Origin: CAVPXC01 sp963709505
GTDB taxonomy: Bacteria; Chloroflexota; Anaerolineae; JAAEKA01
Direction: 5' to 3'
NCBI GenBank assembly: GCA_963709505.1
Contig: CAVPXC010000032.1
Location: 88,590 to 152,589, forward strand
DNA: 64,000 nt
The notes beneath the pieces are model-generated. The model did no database searches, had not been told where the DNA came from, and saw nothing but the letters and a program-made list of their open reading frames with translations. A program made the translations under genes and the position numbers. Shown in pieces: positions 1-11,132 of this stretch; the stretch's first letter is position 1, and every line of letters starts with the position of its first letter.

Positions 1-1307
<1,307 letters not shown>

Positions 1308-1373
1308 GCTGTGTGATCCGGGTCCTTTGCTCAATCGTCGATATCGCAAGCTCCTGCCTGTTGATGCCGGCCG

Positions 1374-3359
1374 TTAAAGGCTCGGTGCAGTCTGTCGCCT
1401 GCCTGAGTAAGTGCGAATGTTCAAGGTTTGTTCGAGTATGAGCCGATGTTGGCTCAGGTCACGCAAGAGCTGGCGATAGACCAGCGCCTCTGCCGGATGC
1501 CCTTCTGACTCCGCATCTCGCGCCAGGGAGGGCAACAGGCGTGCACGGCCACTTAGGGCATCGATGCGCAGGCGTAGCACCGAATCGACCGCGTCTTTGA
1601 GCAACTCCTGCCGCGAGAGCCCTGGCCAACGCCGTCCGAAGGTTCTTAATCTGCCAAGCAGGGGCGCAACGGTTGCGTCAGCATCCGGCCACTCGCCGTC
1701 ATTGCCAATTCTGCCCGCAAGCAAGCCAGAGCAAATGGCCCGTTCCTCTGACTGGCCGAAATCGTCCTCGTCCAATGGTCCCATCCCGATTCGTGCCAGC
1801 TCCGCCTGGAGATCTGGTAGGAGATCAGGATGCAGCACAAGCAGTGCCAGGCTGTGACTGGCCGGGCTCGACGTAAGGCCTTTATCTACGGCGCCGGCTG
1901 ATTTCTTGCGTGCCGGCGAGCGGCCGGCTTCAGGCGGCTCCGCATCGTCCATGTCGTCCGGCGGCTGCACTGGTCGAACGGCTTGTCGAGGCGCGGTCGC
2001 CAATGGACGGCGCTGTAATACTAATCGTTCAACGGTTCGCTCGTCGGTTTGGATCAAGCGCGCCAGCTGTTGCACGTAATGCGCCCGTTGAACTTCGTTG
2101 GCGACCTCGCGAATGAGCGGCGCTAGCCGATCGACGGCCTCTGACTTGCCCTGGGCCGTGTTGAGGTCGAGATCGCGACGCACCAAGTCAAAGAAATAAT
2201 CGACCGCGGGCCGGGCTGACTCCACCAGAGCGCGCCATTTGTCGGGGGCGGAGCGAACGACGTCGTCCGGATCCTGGCCCTCAGGCAATGTCATGATGCG
2301 CAAATCGGCGGCCAACCGGGCTTCGTGCTTCACCAACCCAATCGCCGTGAGCGTGGGCACCCATTCCCGGTCGAGGGACTCGCGCGCTTGCTCGATGCCT
2401 CGTAGGGTCGCTGCCTGGCCAGCGGTGTCGGCATCCAGCGCCAGGATGAACGTGTCCGTGTAACGCTTGAGCAGCTTAAGTTGTGGTTCGGTCAGCGCCG
2501 TACCCATGCTGGCGACTACGTTGGTTTCACCGTACTGGTGACAGGCCAGCACGTCCATGTACCCTTCGACGATAATGGCCTGATCACGGCCCCGGATGCT
2601 CTTGTGCGCTGCATCCAGGCCAAAGAGCACGCTGGACTTGTCGAAGAGGGGCGATTGCGGTGTGTTGAGGTACTTTGGCTGCTGATCGCTGCGCAGCGCA
2701 CGGGCGCCAAAGCCGATCACGTGGCCTTGCACATCGCGAATAGGGATCATCACCCGATGGCGGAAGCGGTCATAGGTGCTGATCCGCCCGGTCTGCTCGT
2801 GCTGTCGCTCGACAATCAAACCGGCGGCCAAGATGTCCTCGGTTTGATAGTTTTTCTCGTGTAAGGTGCGCAGCAGCCCATCCCAGCTATCGGATGCATA
2901 GCCCAGCAGGAAAGAGTCGATCGTCGGATCGTCAAACCCGCGCTTGGCGAGATAGTCGCGTGCATCTTGGCCTTGGGCCGACTGCCGCAACAGGTTGTGG
3001 AAATAGACCGCGGCTGAGTAGCTGATCTCGCGCAGACGATCGAGATACTGATCGTGCGCCGAGGGTGCTGAGCCTGCCGCAACCAGAGTAACGCCGGCTT
3101 TTCGCGCCAGGATCTCGAGCGCCTCTCGAAAGTCGACGTTCTCGCGCTTCATGACGAAGGCGAAGACATCACCTCCCGTGCCGCATGCACCAAAACAGCG
3201 CCAGGTACCTGAGTCGGGAAAAACGACGAAGGAGGGCGTTTTCTCCTGATGGAAGGGGCACAGCGCCTTGTAGATGCGGCCAGATTTGCGCAGCGGGACG
3301 TAGGCCGAGATCACGTCGACCACGTCAAGCCGCTCTTTGATTTCCTCTACTGCGCTCAT
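1374..3359 (-). CDS. dnaG: DNA primase
   Basis: DnaG synthesises RNA primers for replication. From the chosen start (MSAVEEIKERL) the CHC2 zinc ribbon is visible as C34, H37, C55 and C59. The catalytic core follows, with the TOPRIM signature IIVEGYMDVLACHQYG and the acidic LALDADTAG. The C-terminal part is variable and helical, matching the DnaB-interaction region. Length is about 661 residues, normal for the family. The frame is open 111 bp further upstream, but that extension (proline- and basic-rich) matches nothing in the family, so I prefer the ATG at 3359. The gene is intact and followed by rpoD. Confidence 0.97.
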   Translation of the reverse strand: MSAVEEIKERLDVVDVISAYVPLRKSGRIYKALCPFHQEKTPSFVVFPDSGTWRCFGACGTGGDVFAFVMKRENVDFREALEILARKAGVTLVAAGSAPSAHDQYLDRLREISYSAAVYFHNLLRQSAQGQDARDYLAKRGFDDPTIDSFLLGYASDSWDGLLRTLHEKNYQTEDILAAGLIVERQHEQTGRISTYDRFRHRVMIPIRDVQGHVIGFGARALRSDQQPKYLNTPQSPLFDKSSVLFGLDAAHKSIRGRDQAIIVEGYMDVLACHQYGETNVVASMGTALTEPQLKLLKRYTDTFILALDADTAGQAATLRGIEQARESLDREWVPTLTAIGLVKHEARLAADLRIMTLPEGQDPDDVVRSAPDKWRALVESARPAVDYFFDLVRRDLDLNTAQGKSEAVDRLAPLIREVANEVQRAHYVQQLARLIQTDERTVERLVLQRRPLATAPRQAVRPVQPPDDMDDAEPPEAGRSPARKKSAGAVDKGLTSSPASHSLALLVLHPDLLPDLQAELARIGMGPLDEDDFGQSEERAICSGLLAGRIGNDGEWPDADATVAPLLGRLRTFGRRWPGLSRQELLKDAVDSVLRLRIDALSGRARLLPSLARDAESEGHPAEALVYRQLLRDLSQHRLILEQTLNIRTYSGRRQTAPSL

Positions 3360-3500
3360 GGGCGATCGGGCTGGATGATGTCCGCTCCTGTGTGGGGCCG
3401 CAGGCGGGCTTTTAGGCTTCGCCAGGACGTATGCAGGCTGCATTATACGAAGTTCCAGGCACGCTGTCAATTCGGCGGGATTTGTGGGGACTGGGGAAGC

Positions 3501-3623
3501 GGCGGAGTGTCAGGTGTCAGGTGTCAAGTGCCAAGTGTCAAGTGGCGGAGTGTTAGTTGCAGGTTGCAGGACACCCGACACTTGGCACTTGCACACCTGA
3601 CACCTGACACCTGACACTCCGCA
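3501..3623. repeat. Inverted repeat of GTGTCAGGTGTCA-type units
   Basis: A run of short units (GTGTCAGGTGTCA, GTGTCAAGTGCCA) is followed about 60 bp later by its reverse complement (TGACACCTGACACC), so the stretch can fold into a long imperfect hairpin. It fills the gap between dnaG and mgtC. It could end transcription in either direction, although there is no T-run. No gene is seen in it. Confidence 0.7.
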
Positions 3624-3636
3624 CCTCTTCCAGTCG

Positions 3637-4114
3637 TCAGGAAGCTTTCTGGTCAGGCGCGCTATGCTCGCCTACGTGAGGGAAAAACCGTCGCTCTACG
3701 CGCTGCATCACGGCGAGGATGAAGAGGGTGATAAGCGTGGCGGCCAGCGCCAGCAGTCCCAGCCCGGAGCCAACCGCCATGCCGATAGCCGCTGCGACCC
3801 ACATTGTAGCTGCGGTCGTCAGACCCTTGACGTGGTCCTGTGCACGCCAGACGGTGCCCGCGCCCAGGAACCCGATGCCGGCAACGATCTGGGCTGCCAC
3901 CCGCGCATCGCTGACGTCGCCGGCAGAAGGAAAGGCGTTGATCGAGAGCAAAGTGAACAAAGCTGATCCCAACGCATACGAGCATGGTCGTGCGCAGGCC
4001 GGCCGGCCGGTGGCCGGCCTCGCGTTCCAGCCCGATCAACCCACCGAGAAAGGCGGCGATCACCAGATTGAGTACCATGATCCACGTATCGCCTGAGCTC
4101 AGGTCCAGTGTCAT
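3637..4114 (-). CDS. mgtC: MgtC/SapB family membrane protein (one frame break)
   Basis: This is a small inner-membrane protein of the MgtC/SapB family, linked in other bacteria to magnesium limitation and ATP synthase control. The first part (LNLVIAAFLGGLIGLEREAG) carries the typical GLERE motif. The rest (GIGFLGAGTVWRAQDHVKGL, then TTAATMWVAAAIGMAVG) is in another frame. The two halves join at about 3964-3969, where removing one G from GGGATC (minus strand) restores the family sequence VGSALFTLLS. The whole gene would be about 158 residues with four membrane segments, normal for the short form. I treat the break as a sequencing error, but real inactivation cannot be excluded. Confidence 0.85.
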
Positions 4115-4302
4115 CGGCGCACCTCCAGGGGACTTGCCAACTGATTGCGTCAGTGGCTGAACGGAATCGAGGGGTGTAGGGAGACGGACTGCTCACAAAA
4201 TGCCAAGGCCGGCAAGCTGCCGAGATAACCGTTGAAGGACATTATAGGCGGCGGGACAGACATCGTCAACCTGTCTTCGGCGGACGCGGTGTCTCAAATC
4301 GT

Positions 4303-4376
4303 CGTTCCCGCGAAAGCGGGACCCATCTGGCGGTTTGCGCAGACGCGCCGGATGGATGCCCGCGCGGGCATGACGG
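4303..4376. repeat. Palindromic dispersed repeat (CCCGCGAAAGCGGG ... GGATGGATGCCCGCG)
   Basis: Two short palindromes flank a core with CCCATCTGG and CCGGATGGATG. The arrangement resembles the longer inverted repeat at 48384-48480 and a degraded copy near 54945-55030. It lies in the roughly 340 bp gap between mgtC and the YgjP-like gene, which otherwise holds nothing I can recognise. Confidence 0.6.
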
Positions 4377-4454
4377 TAGGCAGATCATCAATGCGGTCCG
4401 AAGTTTCTCGCTGCTGGCTACCTGAAGTATACTACTGTGCGTTTGGGATGTCCT

Positions 4455-4950
4455 ATGGAAGTCAAGATTATCCGCAGCAGGAATCGCACCAAGACCATCA
4501 GCGCGCGTGCCGTCGATGGGGTATTTGTCGTACAAGCGCCGGCCCGGATGAGCGATGCCGATCTTGGAGCCGGTGATCCAGCAGTTGATGGAACGGTGGC
4601 AAAGACGGGAGCGGAAGAAGGGCCTCGACGATGGATCTCTCGAACGGCGGGCGAAGGAAATCAATCGTCAGTATTTTGGCGACCGGTTGCGCTGGCAGTC
4701 GATCCGCTGGGTGGCCAACCAGAATACTCGCTTCGGTAGTTGTACTCCCACTCAAGGCACGATTCGCATTTCTGACAAGGTTGCCCGGATGCCGGCCTTT
4801 GTACGCGACTACGTGATCGTGCACGAGCTGGCGCACTTGGTGGAGCCCAACCATGGTCCTGACTTTTGGAAGCTGGTCAACCAATACCCCAGCACCGAGC
4901 GCGCTCGCGGCTATTTGATGGCTATCGGCCTGGAGGATGTCGAGGAGTGA
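4455..4950 (+). CDS. YgjP-like (DUF45) zinc metallopeptidase-fold protein (one frame break)
   Basis: The C-terminal part carries the zinc motif HELAHLVEPNHGPDFW (HExxH plus downstream His) and the family block RFGSCTPTQGTIRIS. This is typical of the YgjP/DUF45 M48-like family. The physiological role is unclear; one relative is reported as a UTP pyrophosphatase. The N-terminus starts at the ATG at 4455 (MEVKIIRSRNRTKTIS). The frame changes at 4560-4564 inside GATCTTGGAG, and removing one T gives a continuous protein of about 164 residues. No signal peptide is seen. The downstream neighbour is convergent and separated by a bidirectional terminator. Confidence 0.8.
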
Positions 4951-5105
4951 GGCCAGAGGCGATGCCGCAGGGCAAAGAACAGAGTGAGACTTCTGAGCGA
5001 CGTGCTGGAGCCGCCCGATCCTGGCGACTTGCGGCGGGACGCGCTGAAACAGCCCTCCACCTACCGGCTGAAAGCGGAACAGTGATTGGGGAACCCAGGC
5101 ACAAG

Positions 5106-5143
5106 AAAAGCGAGGGCAAGCCATTTGACCTGCCCTCGCTTTT
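5106..5143. terminator. Bidirectional intrinsic terminator
   Basis: A perfect 13-bp inverted repeat (AAAAGCGAGGGCA / TGCCCTCGCTTTT) has a 12-nt loop and a T-run on both strands. It sits between the plus-strand metallopeptidase and the minus-strand subtilase and can serve both. Confidence 0.85.
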
Positions 5144-5169
5144 GTATTCGAATGGGTCAATCCGCCGGT

Positions 5170-6811
5170 CTAGCAGCCGACGATCCACTGCTGGGTCACG
5201 GCGATGATGTCGGAAACGTCTACGATGTTGTCGTGGTTGAAGTCGTATGCCGGCACGTTGGTGCCGAACGCGCCGGCTACCAGCTGCACGTCGACAATAT
5301 CTACTCCGTTCAGCCCGTTAACGTTGTACGGACAGAGCGCCTGATACATCGCGTACGCATTGATGCGGCCGTAGCCGAAGGTGTTGTTGGGGATCTGCGA
5401 GCCGGGCACGCCACCGCAGGTCTGCGTGCTGGTGAGGTGAACGGCCGACTGTTCGATCGAGTTCTCAATGGCGTCGACGTTGCCGGCCAGGTCGGGCCGA
5501 GCCGAGATCAACAGCGCCACCAGCCCAGCCACATGGGGCGCGGCCATGCTGGTGCCACTTGCGCTCGCATAGCTGCCGCCAGGCACGCTCGAGCGGATGC
5601 TAGAGCCCGGCGCCGAGATGTCGGGCTTGAGCCGGTTGCTGCCATCGACGGTGACCGGGCCACGGCTGCTGTAGTTGGCGATGGCGTCGGCGCTGTCGGT
5701 CGCACCCACGGTAGTCGACGAGTCATAGATGGCCGAGGGGTCGCAGATGCGTGCTGCAGGCCGAGCCGCTGTTGCCGGCGCTGTGCGCCGTCAAAATGCC
5801 GGCCGCGCGCACGGCGTCGACGACGGCCAACATCACGTTGGGATCGGTGCATCCCTCGCTGGCCGGGCAGCCCCAGGAGTTGTTGATGACGTCCGGCGCC
5901 TTGGATGGGTCGGGGTTGGTGCCGGCCACGGTGGTGGGCGCAATAAAGAACTGGTAGCATTCGCTGTACGTCACGGGGGTGCCGTTGCCCTGGTCCATAT
6001 TGCGGCAGCCGATCCACTTCGCGCCGGGCGCCATGCCGATCTGGTTGCCCAACCCATCGTCGCCGACCATGGTGCCCATGGTGTGTGTGCCGTGGTAATA
6101 GTCATCACAGGGGAATGGCGAGTTGGCGCCGCAGGAGCCACCACCGCTGTGGATCGAATCGTGCCAGTTGTAGTCGTGGCTGGCCGTGCTGCCGTCCCAG
6201 CCGCGGTATTTGCCCTTCAACGCCGGATGGTCCCATTGATAGCCGGTGTCCTGGCCGGCCACAACCGCATTCTGACCGGTATAGCCGGCAGCCCAGACCT
6301 GAGGCGCATTCACCTTTGTGATGTTCCACTCGACCGTCGCAGGGCTGTCAGGAGGGGTTGCCTCGCCTTGGCTCACCGGCCCATCGAAGTGCACGGTGGG
6401 GTTGGCATAGACGTGAGCCACGTCCGAGCGACGCGCCATGGCCTCGACCACGTCAAGGCCGCCGCGCACCCAGATCATGTTCGCCACCCAGTACGGCCGG
6501 TGCTCGACGCCAGCCGCTTGCAGCGCATCCAGGACCGGGCCCTGGGTCGCATCAGCCGTCTGAGTCAGCGCCTCGAATACAAAGGCGCCCTTCTCCAGCT
6601 TGCTGTTCAGCGCTTCGGCGCCGCTGAGGTTGGCCTGCTGGGCCAGGAAGACGATGAACTCGGTCTCGCCTTCCGTGGCGGTGTTCAGCACCCATGGATC
6701 GACTTTGGCGCGCCAGGCGTCAGGGGCTTCCTTGGCCGCCAGGGCAAGGCTGCTGCTGACGATGGTCAGCAGCACGAGGAGGGTGATCAGCGAGAGTGTC
6801 TTGCGTTTCAT
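5170..6811 (-). CDS. Secreted subtilisin-like (S8) serine protease with dockerin-like tail (one frame break)
   Basis: An exported peptidase. The ATG at 6811 (after GGAACT) starts a signal peptide MKRKTLSLITLLVLLT and a cleavage-like LALAA. An inhibitor-I9-like propeptide follows, then the S8 triad: Asp in VVAGQDTGYQWDHPAL, His in YHGTHTMGTMVGDDG and Ser in GTSMAAPHVAGLVALL. The C-terminus has two Ca-binding-loop repeats (NGVDIVDVQLVAGAFG and DFNHDNIVDVSDIIAV), like a dockerin type I tail. The frame breaks at about 5746-5750: the minus strand reads CGCATC where CGATC would restore the family sequence up to the Ser motif. The repaired protein is about 547 residues. It probably degrades extracellular protein. 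Confidence 0.88.
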
Positions 6812-7022
6812 ACGAGTTCCTTGACAGAGTGTGGGCACGCCCAAGCGTGCCGTTCGATAAGTCCACGAATATCCTGCCCCAGACCTGACCCATAGGCCAC
6901 GGCTACGTGCGGGCAGAGTGGCTGAACCGGGCCTGTGGCGCATTTTACACAACATGGCTATGATCGACAAAGACAGGTAACTGGCATTTGCCTTGGGCTG
7001 GCTGCGGACATGCCTATCCCAT

Positions 7023-7051
7023 TTGGTTCTTTCGGCAGCGCCGAATATAAT
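7023..7051 (+). promoter_or_regulatory. Sigma-70-type promoter upstream of the pyr cluster
   Basis: TTGGTT (7023-7028) and TATAAT (7046-7051) are separated by 17 bp, giving a predicted start near 7058. The first coding start downstream is pyrC at 7420, so the leader would be about 360 nt and includes a strong terminator at 7139-7170. Confidence 0.65.
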
Positions 7052-7059
7052 GTGGTCTC

Positions 7060-7170
7060 AGTGTGTTCACTCTCCAGGCTCCAGGGCGGCCACAGGCCGT
7101 TCCACACAACCCAGTGGCGGTCACGTTCCGTGACCAGCGTCCCGATTCCTTGGGAATCGGGACGTTTTTT
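7060..7170 (+). ncRNA. Structured pyr leader: candidate attenuator or small RNA
   Basis: Downstream of the promoter the leader can form a CGGCC-ACA-GGCCG hairpin, a GGTCAC-GTTCC-GTGACC hairpin and finally a GTCCCGATTCC/GGAATCGGGAC terminator stem followed by eight T (to about 7170). It could be a transcription attenuator for the pyr genes or a stand-alone RNA of about 110 nt. I do not recognise a PyrR-binding loop. Confidence 0.4.
7139..7170 (+). terminator. Intrinsic terminator in the pyr leader
   Basis: A near-perfect 11-bp stem (GTCCCGATTCC / GGAATCGGGAC) with a very short loop is followed by a run of T. It lies about 250 bp upstream of pyrC and in the same orientation, so regulated read-through is plausible. 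Confidence 0.75.
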
Positions 7171-7198
7171 TTCCGGGGTGACGGAGTCGAGGTAGGTG

Positions 7199-7374
7199 TG
7201 TATTCAAAATGGGTTGATGATATGATCGAAAGCCAGCGCCGGTCGAGTAGGTCCTGGCGGCGTGACACGAAAAGCTCGCTGTTCACAGCAGGCTCACATC
7301 AGCCGAGACCAGCCGCCAGACCCTACTCGACCGGCGCTGGCTTTTCATTGCGTCATCAACCCGTTTTGAATGCA
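7199..7374. repeat. Long inverted repeat with GGTCGAGTAGG/CTGGCGGC core
   Basis: Two arms of roughly 60 bp (start TATTCAAAATGGGTTGATGA, end TCATCAACCCGTTTTGAATG) are close reverse complements. Both contain GCCAGCGCCGGTCGAGTAGG and a CTGGCGGC core. The same core recurs at 11133-11372. It looks like a non-coding MITE-like unit between the leader terminator and pyrC. Confidence 0.7.
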
Positions 7375-7419
7375 CCCAAGTAAAATAGTGAGATTGTCAG
7401 ATAGTGAGGTAGTGAGTTG

Positions 7420-8540
7420 ATGGCTGATTTGTTGACTCTCCCCGGACTGGTCGACGTTCACACCCACCTGCGCGTGCCCGGCGGCGAGCACAAAGAGGAC
7501 TTCGCCAGCGGCACGGCCGCGGCGTTGGCCGGTGGGTTTACGTGCATCCTGGCGATGCCTAACACGTCGCCTCCGCTGGCCACGCCTGAGGTGTTGCGTG
7601 ACACAAGCTTACTCGCCGAGCGCACGGTGCGCTGTGACGTTGGCCTGTTTGCCGGCGCCAGCCCGGAGCGCATCGACTCCTTGCCTGCACTGGCGGACTA
7701 CGCCGTTGCGCTCAAGATCTACCTGAACGACACCTTCGGCCCGCTGCGTGTCGAGGACTTGTCAACTCTAGAAGCATGCTTTGCGCGCTGGCCACGCGAC
7801 AAGATGATCGCCATGCACGCCGAAGGCCAAAGCGTGGCCGTCGGCATTGGCCTGGCGGCTGCCTACAACCGGCCGGTGCACTTTTGCCACATCAGCCGGC
7901 AGGAGGAGATCGAGCTGATCGCCACCGCCAAGCGGCAGGGCCTGCCGGTTACCTGCGAAGTGACGCCGCACCATCTGTTCCTGACCGAGGCAGGACGCCC
8001 GGCGGCTCGGGCCGCTTGGCGACATGCGGCCCCGGCTAGCGACGCAGGCCGATCAGGATGCGCTCTGGGCGCATCTCGACAGCACGATAGACTGCATCGC
8101 CACCGACCACGCGCCGCATACCCTGGCCGAGAAGGCGGGGCCCAACCCGCTGCCGGGCGTGGCGGGCTTGGAGACCGCTCTGCCGCTGATGCTGACCGCC
8201 GTGCGGCAGGGCCGGCTGACGCTGGAGCGGCTGGTGCAACTGATGTCGATCACCCCCCGCCAGCTCTTCGGCTTGCCGGACCAGCCCGACACGACCATCG
8301 AGGTCGACGCCGAGGCAAGTTTCATCATCGCCAACGAGCGCCTGCACACCCGGTGTGGCTGGACGCCGTTTGCAGGGATGACGGTTTATGGGCTGGTGCG
8401 TCGCGTGGTGCTCCGAGGAGAGGTGGCCTACGATGCCGGACCAGCCGGCCGCGTTGGCCGCGCCTGGCACAGGGCGCTTGCTGCGGAGCACGACGGAGCC
8501 AGGTTCCTGTGCCGGTGGAGCGGGTGTAATGAAGGAGTAG
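7420..8540 (+). CDS. pyrC: Dihydroorotase (two frame breaks)
   Basis: PyrC closes carbamoyl-aspartate to dihydroorotate in de novo pyrimidine synthesis. Zinc-ligand motifs are DVHTHLRVPG near the N-terminus, HFCHIS, EVTPHHLFL and CIATDHAPHT. The ATG at 7420 is chosen; a TTG codon directly precedes it. Frame changes occur near 8002 (GAGGCAGGACGCC) and near 8453 (GTTGGCCG). One-base corrections at each give a continuous enzyme of about 373 residues ending APGTGRLLRSTTEPG... at the TAG at 8538-8540. The final GGAG overlaps the ribosome-binding site of the next gene, so the two are coupled. Confidence 0.9.
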
Positions 8541-8543
8541 GCC

Positions 8544-10005
8544 GTGTCTTCTAACTTCGCCGACAAGCTGGCCGCAGCCGTGGTTCGCAACCGCTCGCTG
8601 CTGTGTGTGGGTCTCGATCCCGATCCGTTTCAATTCCCCCAGTTCTTCCGGCAGCCGGTCGACGCCGAGGCGCTGGCCGCGTGGGGTAGAGCGATCATCG
8701 AGCAAACCGCCGATCTCGTGTGCTGTTACAAGCCCAATAGCGCGTTTTATGAACAGTTTGGGTCCGATGGGCTGGATGCCTTGCGACAAACTCTAGCCGC
8801 CGTGCCGGAGGAAGTGCCTGTGCTGCTGGACGCCAAACGCGGCGACATCGGCAGTACGGCGACGGCCTATGCGCGCGCGGCGTTCGATGTGCTGGGCGTC
8901 GACGCGGTGACAGTCAGCCCGTACCTGGGGCAAGACGCAGTGGCGCCGTTCCTGGCCTATGCCGGCAAAGCCGCTTTTGTCCTGTGCTACACGTCGAACC
9001 CCTCCGCGGCGGCAATACAGGAGTTTGGTGACGGCAAGACGCGTCTGTTCGAGCACATCGTAAACCAGGCCACCCACTGGGGCGGACCCGATCAGATCGG
9101 GCTGGTCGTTGGCGCAACTCAGCCAGAGGCATTGGCGCGCGTGCGAGGCCTGTTGGGTGGCCGTCCGCACGTCGATCCTTGCGCCGGGCGTGGGCGCGCA
9201 GGGCGGCAACCTGGCCGAAGCGCTGGCTGCCGGCCTCGACAAGCACGGCAGCGGGTTGATCCTACCGGTTTCGCGCCATGTCATCTACGCAGACGACCCC
9301 CGCGCCGCCGCGCTGGCGCTGCGGGATCAGATCAACCAGGCTCGCACATCGGTTGGCAAGCCATCCACTGTATCGGCCAGACAATTGCCGCATCAACCGA
9401 GTGACCCAGTGGCTCAAAAACTCGTCGACTTGATCTTGCATCTGCACGACGCTGGCTGTGTGCGCCTGGGCGAGTTTACGCTGGCATCCGGCTTGCGCTC
9501 GCCGATCTACATCGACCTGCGGCGCATGGCGAGCGATCCGGGTCTGCTCCGGCGGGCAGCGCAGGCGTATGCCGGCTTGCTCGAGCCGTTGCGTTACGAG
9601 CGACTGGCCGCGGTGCCGTACGCCGCGCTGACCATCGGCACGGCTGTGGCGTTGGCCACGGACGGCTCGCTGATCTACCCGCGCAAAGAGGTCAAGACCT
9701 ATGGCACAGGCCAGGCCGTCGAGGGCATTTATGCGTCTGGCGATCGCGCCGTAGTTATCGAGGACCTGGTGACCAGCGGCGGCAGCGTGATCAAGGCGAT
9801 CAAGTCGCTCGAGGCGGTGGGGCTGGTTGTGCAGCATGTGGCCGTGCTGATCGATCGCGAGCAAGGCGGTCCGGAGGCGCTGGCCGCGGCCGGCTATTGT
9901 CTGCACGCCGTGATGACGATGACGCAGATTCTTGACACTTTGCAAGAGGCAGGGCGCATCACTTTCGATCAGGCAACTGCCGTAAGAAGTTATCTCAGAT
10001 CGTGA
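8544..10005 (+). CDS. pyrFE: Fused orotidine-5'-phosphate decarboxylase / orotate phosphoribosyltransferase (one frame break)
   Basis: This bifunctional UMP synthase has the decarboxylase first. The GTG at 8544 follows GAAGGAG by 3-4 nt. The PyrF half (about residues 1-285) shows LLCVGLDPDP, YKPNSAFYEQFG and the catalytic LLDAKRGDIGSTATAYA, i.e. the long type-2 OMP decarboxylase family. The PyrE half begins near QKLVDLILHLHDAGCVRLGE and has the PRPP-binding loop AVVIEDLVTSGGSV. The frame shifts near 9168-9172 (TGGCCGTCC), and one base less gives GVRTSILAPGVGAQGG, the conserved PyrF C-terminal block. Repaired length is about 486 residues. The domain order is opposite to animal UMPS. Confidence 0.9.
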
Positions 10006-10007
10006 CT

Positions 10008-10091
10008 ATTCGGGCGGGCGGTGCGAGAACGGTGATCGAGTAGGCGTCCTCGCCGTATCGAGATCACCGTTCTCGCACCGCCCGCCCGAAT
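10008..10091. repeat. Perfect 30-bp inverted repeat between pyrFE and pyrB
   Basis: The arms at 10008-10037 and 10062-10091 are exact reverse complements (ATTCGGGCGGGCGG... / ...CCGCCCGCCCGAAT) with a 24-nt loop. The loop carries CGAGTAGG and CGTATCGAG, fragments shared with the neighbouring repeat families. There is no T-run, so it may stabilise mRNA or be a mobile palindrome. Confidence 0.85.
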
Positions 10092-10127
10092 GGCCGGTTC
10101 AGATCCACCAAACCAAAGGAGTAACTC

Positions 10128-11120
10128 ATGAGTACAAAACCGATCACCCCCCTCGTTGACGTCGACGCCGCAGATCCGCTTTCCGTCACCATGGGGTTTG
10201 CCGGCCAGGACATCCTATCGGTATCCCAGTTTAACCGGGACAACATGACCTCCATCTTTCGCAAGTCCCACGAGATGCGCGAGCTGATCGAGCGGCAGGG
10301 CAGCAGCGACATGCTGCGGGGGAAGGTGCTGACCTGTCTATTCTACGAGCCCAGCACCCGCACGAGCGCCTCCTTTATCGCCGCCATGGAACGGCTGGGC
10401 GGCAGCGTCATCCCGATCACTCAGGGCGTGCAGTTCAGCTCGGTCAGCAAAGGCGAGACGCTGGCTGATACGATCCGCACGCTGGAGCAGTACTCCGACG
10501 TGATCGTGCTGCGCCATCCCGACATCGGTTCGGCTAAGATGGCGGCCGATTACTCGGCCGTGCCGGTGATCAACGCAGGCGATGGCGCAGGCGAGCATCC
10601 GACCCAGGCGCTGCTGGACCTGTTCACGATCCAAGAAGAACTCGGCGCCATCGACGGGCTCAAGATCGCCATGGTTGGCGATCTGCGCTACGGTCGCACC
10701 GTGCACTCGTTGACCAAGCTATTGACGCAGTACGATGTCAGCCTGCGTTTCGTCTCGCCTGAGATTTTGCGCCTGCCGCTGGTTATCATGAATGAAGTCA
10801 AAGATGCGGGCCTGAACGTGCGCGAGACCCACGACGTTGCCGACGTGATCGAGAACGCCGACGTGTTGTACGTCACCCGGGTACAAAAGGAGCGCTTCTC
10901 CGATCTGTCGCAGTACGAAGAAGTGAAGGGCCACTACGAGATCACGACCGAGCTTATGGAGCAAGCCAAAGCCAAAATGGTCGTTATGCACCCACTGCCG
11001 CGCGTCGGCGAGATTCACTACAATGTCAACTCCGATCCTCGCGCCGCCTATTTCCGCCAGGTTAAGAACGGCATGTACGTGCGTATGGCACTGCTGGCTG
11101 CAGTCCTTGGAAAGGGATAG
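10128..11120 (+). CDS. pyrB: Aspartate carbamoyltransferase catalytic chain
   Basis: PyrB condenses carbamoyl phosphate with aspartate, the committed pyrimidine step. The protein (330 residues, normal length) has the carbamoyl-phosphate motif YEPSTRTSASF, the GEHPTQALLDLF motif and the aspartate-loop region VMHPLPRVGEI. The ATG at 10128 follows AAAGGAGTAACTC. The gene is intact. No pyrI is adjacent, so the enzyme may act without the regulatory chain. It sits between the UMP synthase fusion and pyrD. Confidence 0.96.
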   Translation: MSTKPITPLVDVDAADPLSVTMGFAGQDILSVSQFNRDNMTSIFRKSHEMRELIERQGSSDMLRGKVLTCLFYEPSTRTSASFIAAMERLGGSVIPITQGVQFSSVSKGETLADTIRTLEQYSDVIVLRHPDIGSAKMAADYSAVPVINAGDGAGEHPTQALLDLFTIQEELGAIDGLKIAMVGDLRYGRTVHSLTKLLTQYDVSLRFVSPEILRLPLVIMNEVKDAGLNVRETHDVADVIENADVLYVTRVQKERFSDLSQYEEVKGHYEITTELMEQAKAKMVVMHPLPRVGEIHYNVNSDPRAAYFRQVKNGMYVRMALLAAVLGKG

Positions 11121-11132
11121 TGCGGTATTTCG

